This document shows positions 35,253-43,304 of a stretch of DNA of 64,000 nt, piece after piece (position 1 is the first letter of the stretch; each line of letters begins with the position of its first letter). This DNA comes from Tabrizicola_A sp965284335 (GTDB lineage Bacteria > Pseudomonadota > Alphaproteobacteria > Rhodobacterales > Rhodobacteraceae), in assembly GCF_965284335.1 (NCBI RefSeq), contig NZ_OZ260076.1, one strand, 5' to 3'. A program made the translations under genes and the position numbers. The notes below the pieces were generated by a model. It ran no database searches. It saw only the letters and a list, made by a program, of their open reading frames with translations, and was not told where the DNA came from.

Positions 35253-35280
35253 GGCGTGGCAAGGTCTAACCTGCCACGCC
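35253..35280 (+). promoter_or_regulatory. Hairpin directly abutting the start codon of the LuxU-like gene
   Basis: GGCGTGGCA (35253-35261) pairs perfectly with TGCCACGCC (35272-35280), and the next base begins the ATG. There is no T run after it and no Shine-Dalgarno sequence between hairpin and start. It may be the prpE terminator, or it may control translation initiation. Confidence 0.55.
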
Positions 35281-35685
35281 ATGACCCGGCGCTTGCGACC
35301 TTACACATCGTCTCTGCCTTCGGTGCTTTGCGATCCCCAGACCCTTTTGCGGTTAGGCCAGATTGCAGGGCCAGAGGCGGGCCGTGAATTGTTTGCGCAG
35401 ATGGCGGAAGATCTGGAAAGCGCGCGCATCGGTTTGGCCCATGCGGTTGATCCCGTTGATCTGGTCGCGTTGCGGGGGCACAGCCATGTGCTGATATCGC
35501 TGGCGGGCACCGTGGGGGCGCGGGCCGTGCAAGAGGATGCGGTCACATTGAACGAGATGCTGCACCGCCATGATCCGGCCCAGCCTATCGTCGCAGGGGC
35601 CAAAGCGATGGACGCGCCCTTGCGCCAAATGATTGCCGAACTGCGCAACATGACGGCGCAAATGGTAAACGGGGGGGAGACATGA
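35281..35685 (+). CDS. Histidine phosphotransfer (HPt) protein, LuxU-like
   Basis: This 134-residue single-domain HPt protein carries RGHSHVLISLAGTVGA, which aligns with the HxLKGS-AGTxGA phosphoacceptor helix and makes His69 the likely phosphorylation site. The usual Lys after it is Ile. Its stop overlaps the start of the LuxO-like regulator (ATGA), an arrangement matching luxU-luxO of vibrios in reverse order. No sensor kinase is nearby, so the phosphate donor must be encoded elsewhere. Confidence 0.75.
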   Translation: MTRRLRPYTSSLPSVLCDPQTLLRLGQIAGPEAGRELFAQMAEDLESARIGLAHAVDPVDLVALRGHSHVLISLAGTVGARAVQEDAVTLNEMLHRHDPAQPIVAGAKAMDAPLRQMIAELRNMTAQMVNGGET

Positions 35686-37220
35686 GCCTGCCACCCGCCG
35701 AGCGCCCGCATCTCACCACGCTTTCTGGCACCAGCCGGCCCACACCCACCAAAGCGGCGCCAACGTCTGCGGCTGTGCTTTTGGTCGAAGACACCCAATC
35801 CTTGCAACTTTTGTATCGCAGCGTGCTGACGCAGGCAGGCTATGAGGTGATTACCGCCTCGAATGCCAGTGAGGGAATGCATCTTTTTGCCAAATACGGC
35901 ATGGTCACGGTGCTTTTAGATCTGGTGCTGCCCGACCGTGACGGGCTGGCATTGATGCAAGACATGTTGCAGCATCGCCCCGAAACCAATGTGATCGTGA
36001 TGACAGCGCATGGTTCGGTCAATCGGGCCGTGGCGGCGATGCGCGCGGGCGCGCATGAGTTTTTGGTCAAACCCTTTGACGAGACGCGGCTTTTGTCGGC
36101 CTTGGCCAATGCGATGGGCGGCCCGATGGCCACACGGCCACGCAGCGGGGCGCGGCGTGAGGCTGCGGCGGCATCTGACGATCTCGCGCCGATCAGCACC
36201 GCCGACAGCATGACCGCCTCGGGGTTTATCGGCTCCTCCGCGGCGATGCAGCGGATTCATCACAAGATCACCTCGGTGGCGCGGTCGATGGCCACGGTGT
36301 TTATCACGGGCGAAAGTGGGACAGGAAAAGAGCTGTGCGCGCTGGCGGTTCATGCCGCCTCGCCGCGCGCGAGTGGCCCGTTCATCGCGCTGAACTGTGG
36401 GGCAATTCCGCAGGATTTGCTGGAATCCGAAGTGTTTGGCCATATGAAAGGCAGTTTCACCGGCGCGATTTCCGACAAGCCGGGGGCGGCGGCGGCAGCC
36501 GATGGCGGCACGCTCTTCTTGGATGAGATCTGCGAAATGGCCCCCGCCTTGCAGACCAAACTCTTGCGGTTTTTGCAAACCTCAACCGTGGTGCCGGTGG
36601 GCGCGACCAAGCCGCGCAAGGTGAATGTGCGCATTGTCTGCGCCACCAACCGTGACCCATTGGAAGCCGTGCGGCGCGGCGAGTTCCGCGAGGATCTTTA
36701 TTATCGGCTGTTTGTCGTGCCCTTGCACATGCCCCCCTTGCGAGAGCGGGACGAAGATGTGTTGGAAATCGCCAAGGCGGCACTGTCCCGGTTTGCCCGC
36801 GAAGAGGGCAAAGAGTTTGACGGGCTGGACAGCGCGGTTGAAGCGCTGTTTCGCAGCCTGCCATGGCCGGGAAATGTGCGCCAGTTGTTGAATGTGATCC
36901 GCAATATCGTGGTGTTGAACGAAGGGGGCCGCGTGACGCTGGACATGCTGCCCGACACGCTGGACCGCCAGATTGACAGCGCGTCCCCCTTGCCCTTTGC
37001 ACCCTTGCCCCAAACGGCGCTGGCCAAACCCGCCGCGGCCAGCCCCGATCATGCCCTGTTGCTGACGGATCTTCTGGGCCGCCCCTTGGCCGAGGTGGAG
37101 CGCGCAGTGATCGAGGCCACCTTGGCGCGCCATGGCGGATCGGTGCCGCGGGCGGCGCGGGTTTTGGAGGTGTCGCCCTCGACCTTGTATCGCAAGATTG
37201 AGGGTTGGACGAAAAACTGA
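35682..37220 (+). CDS. Sigma-54-dependent response regulator, LuxO-like
   Basis: This 512-residue NtrC-family activator has a receiver domain (about 30-150; Glu36-Asp37, phospho-Asp80, Lys130) and an AAA+ domain (about 180-410). Walker A is GESGTGKE (Lys206) and the sigma-54 contact loop is GSFTGA (247-252). A Fis-type helix-turn-helix follows (about 470-510). GTGKELCALAVH, LFLDEICEMAPALQTKLLRFLQT and VVLNEGGRVTLDMLP match LuxO more than NtrC. The contact loop has Ser for the usual Ala. Target genes are not evident. Confidence 0.85.
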   Translation: MSLPPAERPHLTTLSGTSRPTPTKAAPTSAAVLLVEDTQSLQLLYRSVLTQAGYEVITASNASEGMHLFAKYGMVTVLLDLVLPDRDGLALMQDMLQHRPETNVIVMTAHGSVNRAVAAMRAGAHEFLVKPFDETRLLSALANAMGGPMATRPRSGARREAAAASDDLAPISTADSMTASGFIGSSAAMQRIHHKITSVARSMATVFITGESGTGKELCALAVHAASPRASGPFIALNCGAIPQDLLESEVFGHMKGSFTGAISDKPGAAAAADGGTLFLDEICEMAPALQTKLLRFLQTSTVVPVGATKPRKVNVRIVCATNRDPLEAVRRGEFREDLYYRLFVVPLHMPPLRERDEDVLEIAKAALSRFAREEGKEFDGLDSAVEALFRSLPWPGNVRQLLNVIRNIVVLNEGGRVTLDMLPDTLDRQIDSASPLPFAPLPQTALAKPAAASPDHALLLTDLLGRPLAEVERAVIEATLARHGGSVPRAARVLEVSPSTLYRKIEGWTKN

Positions 37221-37223
37221 ACG

Positions 37224-37250
37224 CTCGTCGAGCCCTGCGGGCACTCCTCG
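37224..37250. repeat. CGACGAG-type hairpin repeat, copy 4
   Basis: The unit has the same 27-base length and flanks as copy 1 (CTCGTCGA ... ACTCCTCG), with the core changed to GCCC-TGC-GGGC so that pairing is kept. It lies four bases after the LuxO-like stop codon, between convergent genes. Confidence 0.75.
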
Positions 37251-37265
37251 CCGGGGCAAGCGCGC

Positions 37266-38060
37266 TCAGGCGGTCAGGAAGACCCGCACCGCCTCTTCAA
37301 ACTCGCGCGGTTTTTCAGCGTGCAGCCAGTGCCCGGCCCCCATCAGTTTGGCAAAACGGGCGCGCGGGAACTGCGCGCGCATGTCCTCGCGGTATTCGGG
37401 GCGGACATAATGGCTGTCGGCCCCGGTCAGAAACAGGGTTGGCCCGTCAAAGGTGCCGGGGGTGCCGGGCCAGCCGACGATCTTGGGCATCTCGGCCATC
37501 AGCACCTCAAAATTCAGCCGCCAGCGCGGACCGCCCTCGGCCTTAAGGTCTAAAGATTGCAGGAAAAAGGCGCGCAGACCCGCATCGTCGATCACGGCGG
37601 AGAGGCGGCGATCCGCCTCGCCCCGGCTGTGCAGATCGGTCAGATCCAGCCCGCGCATCGCCTGAATGTGACGGGTCTGGTCGTGGCTATAGGCCACAGG
37701 GGCGATATCGGCCACCACCAGACGACGTATCAGCGCGTCTTGAGCGTAAGATCCCTGCGTCAAGGCCAGTTGCATCGCCGCCTTGCCGCCCATCGAATGG
37801 CCCAAAAGATCCACCTGCCCGCCCAAACTGGCAATCACCTCGGCCAGATCATCGGCCAGATCGGCATAGCTGTGGCTGTCGGCCCAAGGGCTGGCCCCGT
37901 GGTTGCGCATGTCGACCGCCACCACATCGCGGATATCGGCCAACCGCCGCGCGATCACCCCCCAATTGCGCCCTGAGCCATAAAGCCCATGGGCGATGAC
38001 CAAAGGCGGGGCGTCCGAAGGGGTGGCGGCGGGGTGATGGATCATGGCAAGCATGGCCAT
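37266..38060 (-). CDS. Alpha/beta-fold hydrolase, YbfF/ABHD11-like esterase
   Basis: This 264-residue serine hydrolase has HGLYGSGRNW (oxyanion region), DMRNHGASPW, the nucleophile elbow GHSMGG and the catalytic His in GAGHWLHAEKP. The pattern is that of YbfF-type esterases acting on short acyl esters. The natural substrate is unknown. Three closely spaced in-frame ATGs (38060, 38054, 38045) make the exact start uncertain. It converges on the LuxO-like gene. Confidence 0.85.
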   Translation of the reverse strand: MAMLAMIHHPAATPSDAPPLVIAHGLYGSGRNWGVIARRLADIRDVVAVDMRNHGASPWADSHSYADLADDLAEVIASLGGQVDLLGHSMGGKAAMQLALTQGSYAQDALIRRLVVADIAPVAYSHDQTRHIQAMRGLDLTDLHSRGEADRRLSAVIDDAGLRAFFLQSLDLKAEGGPRWRLNFEVLMAEMPKIVGWPGTPGTFDGPTLFLTGADSHYVRPEYREDMRAQFPRARFAKLMGAGHWLHAEKPREFEEAVRVFLTA

Positions 38061-38169
38061 GAGTTTATCCAGAGCGCGGCGAAAGGGCCAGAGCCACCAG
38101 CGCGGGCCAAGCTATGGGCGTTGCGTCCTATGACCCTTGCGCCTATCTTCCCCGAAAAGGCATTTTCAG

Positions 38170-38541
38170 ATGAGCGCATTTTCAACCCAGCAAATGGCCA
38201 ATCGCGTTGCCAGCCTGATGCAAGAGCGTTTGGGCGCAACGGGTCAGGGGCTTGAGGCCAAGCTGGCCACGCGGGGCCGCAGCCTGCCCCGCAAGGTGCG
38301 GCGTGCCGCCGAAGGTGTCGCCCGCGCAGCGGCCATGGCACAAAACCCCAAACTGTTGCTGCAAATTGACCATGAGGCATTGGCGCGCGATTATGACATC
38401 TGTCTGCGCCACCTGACCGCGCTCAAGCCCTATCGCAGCGTTCTCAACGGCACTTTGGCCATCGTGGCCTCGATCGCGGGTTCGCTGTTTTTGGTGTCGC
38501 TTTTGGTGATTGCCTTGCTGCGCTGGCGCGGGCTTGTGTAG
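38170..38541 (+). CDS. Small tail-anchored hypothetical protein
   Basis: This 123-residue protein has a basic, helical N-terminal part (residues 5-60) and a single C-terminal hydrophobic segment (about 97-118, VLNGTLAIVAS to VIALL) ending in Arg-Trp-Arg. The layout suggests a protein anchored by its tail in the inner membrane. I do not recognise a family. It is isolated between the divergent hydrolase and the repeat region before glyA. Confidence 0.65.
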   Translation: MSAFSTQQMANRVASLMQERLGATGQGLEAKLATRGRSLPRKVRRAAEGVARAAAMAQNPKLLLQIDHEALARDYDICLRHLTALKPYRSVLNGTLAIVASIAGSLFLVSLLVIALLRWRGLV

Positions 38542-38622
38542 CGGTGCAACTCGTTTCCTTGCCGCCTGCCCTGCCCCACCTTGGGGGGATCCCGCAGCGC
38601 CGGTGCCGGACGTTGGAGGTTC

Positions 38623-38766
38623 GCCCCCCACCCCCAGCCCCTCCCCACGAGGGGGAGGGGAGGCGCGGGATTTCTGGCCCCTCGCTCTGCGGCCACGGAC
38701 ATCGCCACGTCTGTAAGCCTGTCACCTCCCCTCCCCCTCCGTGGGGAGGGGCTGGGGGTGGGGGGG
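38623..38766. repeat. Long GC-rich inverted repeat with 40-base arms
   Basis: The left arm 38623-38662 and right arm 38725-38766 are nearly perfect reverse complements. Each arm also contains its own hairpin (CCCCTCCCC-ACGA-GGGGGAGGGG type). The 62-base centre is not repeated. This CCCCCAGCCCCTCCCC element is a type often seen dispersed in alphaproteobacterial genomes. With flanks it fills the 295-base gap between the tail-anchored gene and glyA. Confidence 0.8.
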
Positions 38767-38787
38767 CTGGTTGCCACGACCGCAAGA

Positions 38788-38813
38788 AAAAGCCCCGCCG
38801 AGGCGGGGCTTTT
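38788..38813 (-). terminator. Terminator of glyA
   Basis: AAAAGCCCCGCC (38788-38799) pairs with GGCGGGGCTTTT (38802-38813). On the minus strand the stem ends in TTTT followed by CTTGCGG. It lies 24 bases beyond the glyA stop. Confidence 0.75.
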
Positions 38814-38836
38814 GCATGGGACGATCCGATGTCGGA

Positions 38837-40135
38837 TCACAGCGTCGGGTAGATCGGGAACTTCTCGCAGAGAGCCTCGACCTTGGCTTTCACCGCCGCC
38901 TCGACCGCGCCGTTGCCCTCTTCGCCGTTCTTGGCCAGACCATCGACCACCTCGACGATCCAATCCGCGATCAGACGGAATTCGGGTTCCGCAAAGCCGC
39001 GCGTGGTGCCGGCCGGGGTGCCAAGGCGGACACCGCTCGTCACCGTCGGCTTTTCGGGGTCAAACGGGATGCCGTTCTTGTTGCAGGTGATATGCGCCCG
39101 GCCCAGCGCCTTTTCGGTCGCATTGCCCTTCACGCCCTTGGGGCGCAGATCGACCAGCATCAGATGCGTGTCGGTGCCGCCCGTCACAATGTCGAGGCCC
39201 CCCTTCATCAGCTGGTCGGCCAAGGCCTGGGCGTTCTTCACCACCTGCTTTTGGTAGTCGATGAAGTCAGGCCGCAGCGCCTCGCCAAAGGCCACGGCCT
39301 TGGCCGCAATCACATGCATCAAGGGGCCGCCCTGAATGCCCGGGAAGATCGCCGAGTTGACCTTTTTGGCAATCGCCTCATCGTTCGTGAGGATCATGCC
39401 GCCGCGCGGGCCGCGGAGCGTCTTGTGGGTGGTCGTGGTCGCCACATGGGCATGCGGGAAGGGCGAGGGGTAAAGCCCGGCCGCGATGAGCCCGGCAAAG
39501 TGAGCCATATCGACCAGAAGATAGGCGCCCACCTTGTCGGCAATCTGGCGCATGCGGCCAAAATCAATGATGCGGGGAATGGCCGAGCCGCCGGCGATGA
39601 TGAGCTTGGGGTTATGTTCCACCGCCAAAGCCTCGAGCTGCTCATAGTCGAGCTGGCTGTCCTGTTGACGCACGCCGTATTGCACGGCCTTGAACCACTT
39701 GCCCGACTGGTTCGGGGCCGCGCCATGGGTCAGGTGGCCACCGGCGTCGAGCGACATGCCCAGAATGGTGTCGCCGGGCTGGATCAGCGCCTGAAACACG
39801 CCCTGGTTGGCCTGAGACCCGGAGTTCGGCTGGACGTTGGCAAAGGTGCAGCCAAAGAGCTTGCAGGCCCGCTCCATCGCCAGATTTTCTGCGATATCAA
39901 CGAATTGGCAGCCGCCATAGTAGCGCTTGCCCGCATAGCCTTCGGCGTATTTGTTGGTCATCACCGAGCCCTGCGCCTCCATCACGGCGCGCGAGACGAT
40001 GTTTTCGGACGCAATCAACTCGATCTCATGGAGCTGACGGCCCAACTCCTGCGTCACAGCCCCGAAAATCTCGGGATCACGGGTCGCAAGGCTTTCGGTG
40101 AAAAAGCCGGAGGAAACTTTGGACGAAACGGTCAT
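38837..40135 (-). CDS. glyA: Serine hydroxymethyltransferase
   Basis: This 432-residue PLP enzyme interconverts serine and glycine with tetrahydrofolate. It has LIASENIVSRAV, NKYAEGYAGKRYYGGC, NVQPNSGSQANQ, the VDMAHFAGLIAAG segment and the PLP-lysine motif TTTTHKTLRGPRGG. ATG 40135 follows AGGAGCG and gives the standard length. The longer upstream reading is rejected. Confidence 0.97.
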   Translation of the reverse strand: MTVSSKVSSGFFTESLATRDPEIFGAVTQELGRQLHEIELIASENIVSRAVMEAQGSVMTNKYAEGYAGKRYYGGCQFVDIAENLAMERACKLFGCTFANVQPNSGSQANQGVFQALIQPGDTILGMSLDAGGHLTHGAAPNQSGKWFKAVQYGVRQQDSQLDYEQLEALAVEHNPKLIIAGGSAIPRIIDFGRMRQIADKVGAYLLVDMAHFAGLIAAGLYPSPFPHAHVATTTTHKTLRGPRGGMILTNDEAIAKKVNSAIFPGIQGGPLMHVIAAKAVAFGEALRPDFIDYQKQVVKNAQALADQLMKGGLDIVTGGTDTHLMLVDLRPKGVKGNATEKALGRAHITCNKNGIPFDPEKPTVTSGVRLGTPAGTTRGFAEPEFRLIADWIVEVVDGLAKNGEEGNGAVEAAVKAKVEALCEKFPIYPTL

Positions 40136-40226
40136 GGCGGCGCTCCTGAAGGATGGGGTTGGGGTCGTTCTTAGGACAAAGGTAGCGCGCAAGGAAGGTG
40201 CGAAAACGACGCCTTCCCGCTTCGGG

Positions 40227-40242
40227 ACGAAAAAAGTTTCGT
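40227..40242. promoter_or_regulatory. Palindrome in the glyA-nadK divergent gap
   Basis: ACGAAAAAAGTTTCGT has perfect six-base arms (ACGAAA/TTTCGT) around AAAG. It lies about 90 bases upstream of both genes and could be an operator for either. No regulator is assigned. Confidence 0.3.
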
Positions 40243-40325
40243 ATCGGAAACAGCGCAGGCCCTGACAGGGCTTGAGTTTGGCAGGCTGCCCCGCCAAGGT
40301 TGGCAGGCAACAAAGGACATCGCCC

Positions 40326-41090
40326 TTGGCCCGTAATCACATTGCCTTTCTGGCCAGCCCCGTTCCCGCCGCGCAAGAGGCGCTGGAGGTGCTGACCGGC
40401 TTGCACGGCCAGTGCCCGCCCTATGCGGCCGATGTGATCGTGACCCTTGGGGGCGATGGGTTCATGTTGCAGACCCTGCACGAGACCCAAGGGCTGGGCC
40501 TGCCGGTTTATGGGATGAACCGGGGGACGGTGGGCTTTTTGATGAATGAGTATGCCGCCGAAGGGCTGGCCGAACGGCTGGCGGCGGCGGAGGAGGCGGT
40601 GATCAACCCCTTGGCGATGCGGGCGGTGGATGCCGAGGGCAAAGTTACCCATGCGCTGGCGATCAACGAGGTCTCGCTTTTGCGCGCAGGGCCGCAGGCG
40701 GCCAAGCTGCGCATCTTGATCGATGGCAAGGAACGGATGCCGGAACTGGTTTGCGACGGGGCGCTCTTGGCGACACCGGCGGGGTCGACGGCCTATAACT
40801 ATTCCGCCCACGGCCCGATCTTGCCGATCGGGGCCGATGTGCTGGCGCTCACCGCGATGTCGGCCTTTCGCCCCCGCCGCTGGCGCGGGGCGCTGATCCC
40901 GACATCGGCGGTGGTGCGGTTCGAGGTTCTGGAGGCCGACAAGCGCCCGGTGCGCGCCGATGCCGACAGCCGCCCGGTGCCCGATGTGGTGTCGGTGGAA
41001 ATCCGGTCGGAACCGTCGGTGCGGCACCGGATTTTGTTCGATCCGGGCCATGGGCTGGAAGAGCGGCTGATCGTCGAGCAGTTCGTCTGA
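40326..41090 (+). CDS. nadK: NAD kinase
   Basis: This 254-residue enzyme phosphorylates NAD to NADP. The family motifs GGDGFML, NRGTVGFLMN and TPAGSTAYNYSAHGPI are present. The start is taken as TTG at 40326, eight bases after AAAGGA, because it gives the usual N-terminus just before the first beta strand (HIAFLASP). A TTG at 40272 is less likely. It is divergent from glyA. Confidence 0.94.
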   Translation: MARNHIAFLASPVPAAQEALEVLTGLHGQCPPYAADVIVTLGGDGFMLQTLHETQGLGLPVYGMNRGTVGFLMNEYAAEGLAERLAAAEEAVINPLAMRAVDAEGKVTHALAINEVSLLRAGPQAAKLRILIDGKERMPELVCDGALLATPAGSTAYNYSAHGPILPIGADVLALTAMSAFRPRRWRGALIPTSAVVRFEVLEADKRPVRADADSRPVPDVVSVEIRSEPSVRHRILFDPGHGLEERLIVEQFV

Positions 41091-41105
41091 CGAAGCGCAG
41101 GCCGA

Positions 41106-41282
41106 TTAGCTGATCTGCTTGGCGACCCACCAGCTGACCGGCAGGCCGAGTGCAGCACCAAGTGCCGCCGAGATCAGAATGGGCTGCAAGGTGTCATTGC
41201 CGGTGGTCAGCGCAATCACGACACCCGAGCCGGCCAGCGCGGTGCCGATCATCGAGAACAAGATCATGGTCAAACGGGTCAT
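41106..41282 (-). CDS. Small two-helix membrane protein
   Basis: This 58-residue protein has two hydrophobic segments (about 4-26 and 36-54) and ends WWVAKQIS. ATG 41282 is chosen because GGAG lies at correct spacing upstream; an ATG 12 bases earlier has none. Similar tiny proteins in this family of bacteria are sometimes labelled CTP synthetase in databases, which the sequence does not support. Function unknown. Confidence 0.6.
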   Translation of the reverse strand: MTRLTMILFSMIGTALAGSGVVIALTTGNDTLQPILISAALGAALGLPVSWWVAKQIS

Positions 41283-41369
41283 CTCAAACTCCATTGGCGC
41301 GCGTTGCCCCCGTTGTGGCCGAAGCGCGCGCGGCCTGCCTTGATCCGTGTCAATTCGTGGCGGCAGGGC

Positions 41370-41861
41370 TTAGTCCTGCGGATGTTTCATGCGCAGCAAA
41401 AGCCCATCGCGCAGCCAGAACTGGTGCCACAGGGCGGCCAGAACATGCACGGCCACAAGGGCCAGAAGGGCGATCTTCATCAGCTCATGCGCCTCGGCCG
41501 CGGCTTCGATGCCGCCGAACCATGCGGCCATGCCCGAAAGCGGCATGGCGATCATCAGGGCATAAAGCGCCAGATGGCCAAGGTGGGCGGCGCGGGCGAG
41601 ATGGGGTGGCTCGCCCACCGGCGGGGGCGGCACGCCGCGCGTCTGGCGCAGAACCAGCCGCCAGAGCGCAAAGATCAGCACCAGAACCCCGCCGATGACA
41701 TGGGACAGGACCAGCCAGTGAAAGCCCGGCGTCTGGCCGTCTTCGACAAGATCCCACGCCTCGGACATCGGTTCGTGCAGAAGGAATTGCAGGATAATGA
41801 TGGCGGTGACGATCCAGTGCAGGCGGATTTGGCGGGCGGAATAGCCTTTGGGCGCGGTCAT
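41370..41861 (-). CDS. Cytochrome b561 family protein
   Basis: This 163-residue protein has four transmembrane helices. Histidines suited to binding two b-type haems lie in RLHWIVT, FHWLVLSHVIGG and AVHVLAALWHQF. It probably passes electrons between quinol and a periplasmic acceptor. AAAGGACAGGGC precedes the ATG. There is no obvious partner gene, although a TonB-like gene lies just upstream on the same strand. Confidence 0.85.
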   Translation of the reverse strand: MTAPKGYSARQIRLHWIVTAIIILQFLLHEPMSEAWDLVEDGQTPGFHWLVLSHVIGGVLVLIFALWRLVLRQTRGVPPPPVGEPPHLARAAHLGHLALYALMIAMPLSGMAAWFGGIEAAAEAHELMKIALLALVAVHVLAALWHQFWLRDGLLLRMKHPQD

Positions 41862-41942
41862 GCCCTGTCCTTTCGGTGAATTGCACAGGCAGGCTACGCC
41901 CGGCGGGGCGGCGCAGGCAAGAGGTCGCAGGCGGTTGCGTCT

Positions 41943-43073
41943 TCAGGATTTGAAAGTGATGGGCAGGGAAAAGCTGTAGCTTGCCTCGCTCAGCCCCTTG
42001 GGCGCGCGGGCGAAGGGGGCGGCAGATTTCACCGCTTTGATCGCGGCGGCGTCCAGTGCCGCTTGGCCCGAGCTTTGTGCAATCCCCACGGACAAAAGCG
42101 CCCCAGAGGGTGCAAGCTCAAGCCGCACTTTCACGGTGCCGGGTGCAGTATTGGCGGGCAAGGCGACCTTGCGGTTGATGCGGGCGCGCACCTTTGCGCC
42201 CCAATCTGCGGTCAGTTTCTTGGCTTGGCCTGAATTCAGCGCGGGTTTTGCAGCGGCGGCGGCCTGCACGGCGGCTGTTGCCGATTTTGTCGCAGATACT
42301 GGGGCCTTATTGGTGGAAGCTTTCGCAGGCTTTTCCGCTGGAGCCGCAGCCGTTGCAGGTTTTTTCGGCATGGCGACTTTTGCAGCCTTTGGCGCAGGTT
42401 CAGCCACAGGCGCGGGGATGGGCGGCACATCGGCCTTGGGCGCGGCATCAACCGCCAGATCCGAGAGCGGTGCAATCGGCAGCGCGGGGCTGTCGGGGGC
42501 CACGAAGGGCTGGGGCGCAGTCATGCTATCCGGGGCAAAAAGCGACAGAAGTTCCGCGCTGAGGGCAGGTTCGGGCATGGATGCCGCAGCAGTCTCTGCA
42601 CTGACCTCTGGCGCGGGGGCCTCGAGCATCGGCGGGGCGGCCATGGCAAGTTGCGGTTGCGGCGCGGTCATGGCCAAAAACTGCGCCTCGCTGAGCAAGG
42701 ACACTTCGGCCGCTTCAAGATCGGGCGCAATCAATGGGCGGGCGGGCGCTGCAAAGACAGCCCAGCCTGCGACCAGCCCCAGATGCAGCGCAGTTGAAAC
42801 CAAGGCCGCGCCGCGCAACCCCGCACGCCGCGCCGGGGCTTCAACCACCGGCAAAACTGGCAAAGGGGCGCAAATCTTTGGCGCGGCTTTGCCCTGTGGC
42901 GCATCACGGCGCGGCACGATGGCAACGGCCGGCCGGGCAGGCAAAGGGGCACTGGCAACCAGCGGCCTAGATTGGGGAAAGGCGTGCGCCACCGCCCCCG
43001 GCACCCGCAAAACCGCACCCACAGCCCGGCAGGGCTGGCCAAAGGCGAGATCAAGGGGAGAACTGGCGTTCAT
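41943..43073 (-). CDS. TonB-like envelope protein with long cytoplasmic N-terminus
   Basis: This 376-residue protein starts with about 85 mostly polar residues, followed by one transmembrane helix (about 86-109). A long Ala/Pro/Lys-rich periplasmic stretch follows (about 115-290), and a C-terminal TonB-type domain (WGAKVRARINRKVALP, TVKVRLELAPSGALLSVGIAQSSG, ALDAAAIKAVKSAAPF) closes it. TonB proteins normally begin with the anchor helix, so the 85-residue lead is unusual. No ExbB/ExbD genes are nearby. GAGAGG precedes the ATG. Confidence 0.8.
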   Translation of the reverse strand: MNASSPLDLAFGQPCRAVGAVLRVPGAVAHAFPQSRPLVASAPLPARPAVAIVPRRDAPQGKAAPKICAPLPVLPVVEAPARRAGLRGAALVSTALHLGLVAGWAVFAAPARPLIAPDLEAAEVSLLSEAQFLAMTAPQPQLAMAAPPMLEAPAPEVSAETAAASMPEPALSAELLSLFAPDSMTAPQPFVAPDSPALPIAPLSDLAVDAAPKADVPPIPAPVAEPAPKAAKVAMPKKPATAAAPAEKPAKASTNKAPVSATKSATAAVQAAAAAKPALNSGQAKKLTADWGAKVRARINRKVALPANTAPGTVKVRLELAPSGALLSVGIAQSSGQAALDAAAIKAVKSAAPFARAPKGLSEASYSFSLPITFKS

Positions 43074-43304
43074 GGGCCTCTCATGGCAGTGCCGGGTCAC
43101 GGGCAAATGAGCGGAGAACTGGACGAAGAACTGGGCAGACAGAGCGATTCGGTGGGCGCAACATTCCCCGCAGGGTGTCTTGTGCTGCGTCCTTCTTGTC
43201 AATGCAGCCAAGGGCGCGCTGGCCCACGGGCGACCGCTGGTCTTGCAACTGCGACGGTTAAAGACTGTGACGGCATGGCAATGATCTGACGCGACAGCGC
43301 CACA

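Noticed and set aside
35253..35280. Possible sigma-54 promoter (TGGCA ... TGC) before the LuxU-like gene
   Set aside because: The distance between GG and GC is 14 bases, not the required 11, and the bases are explained by a perfect hairpin.
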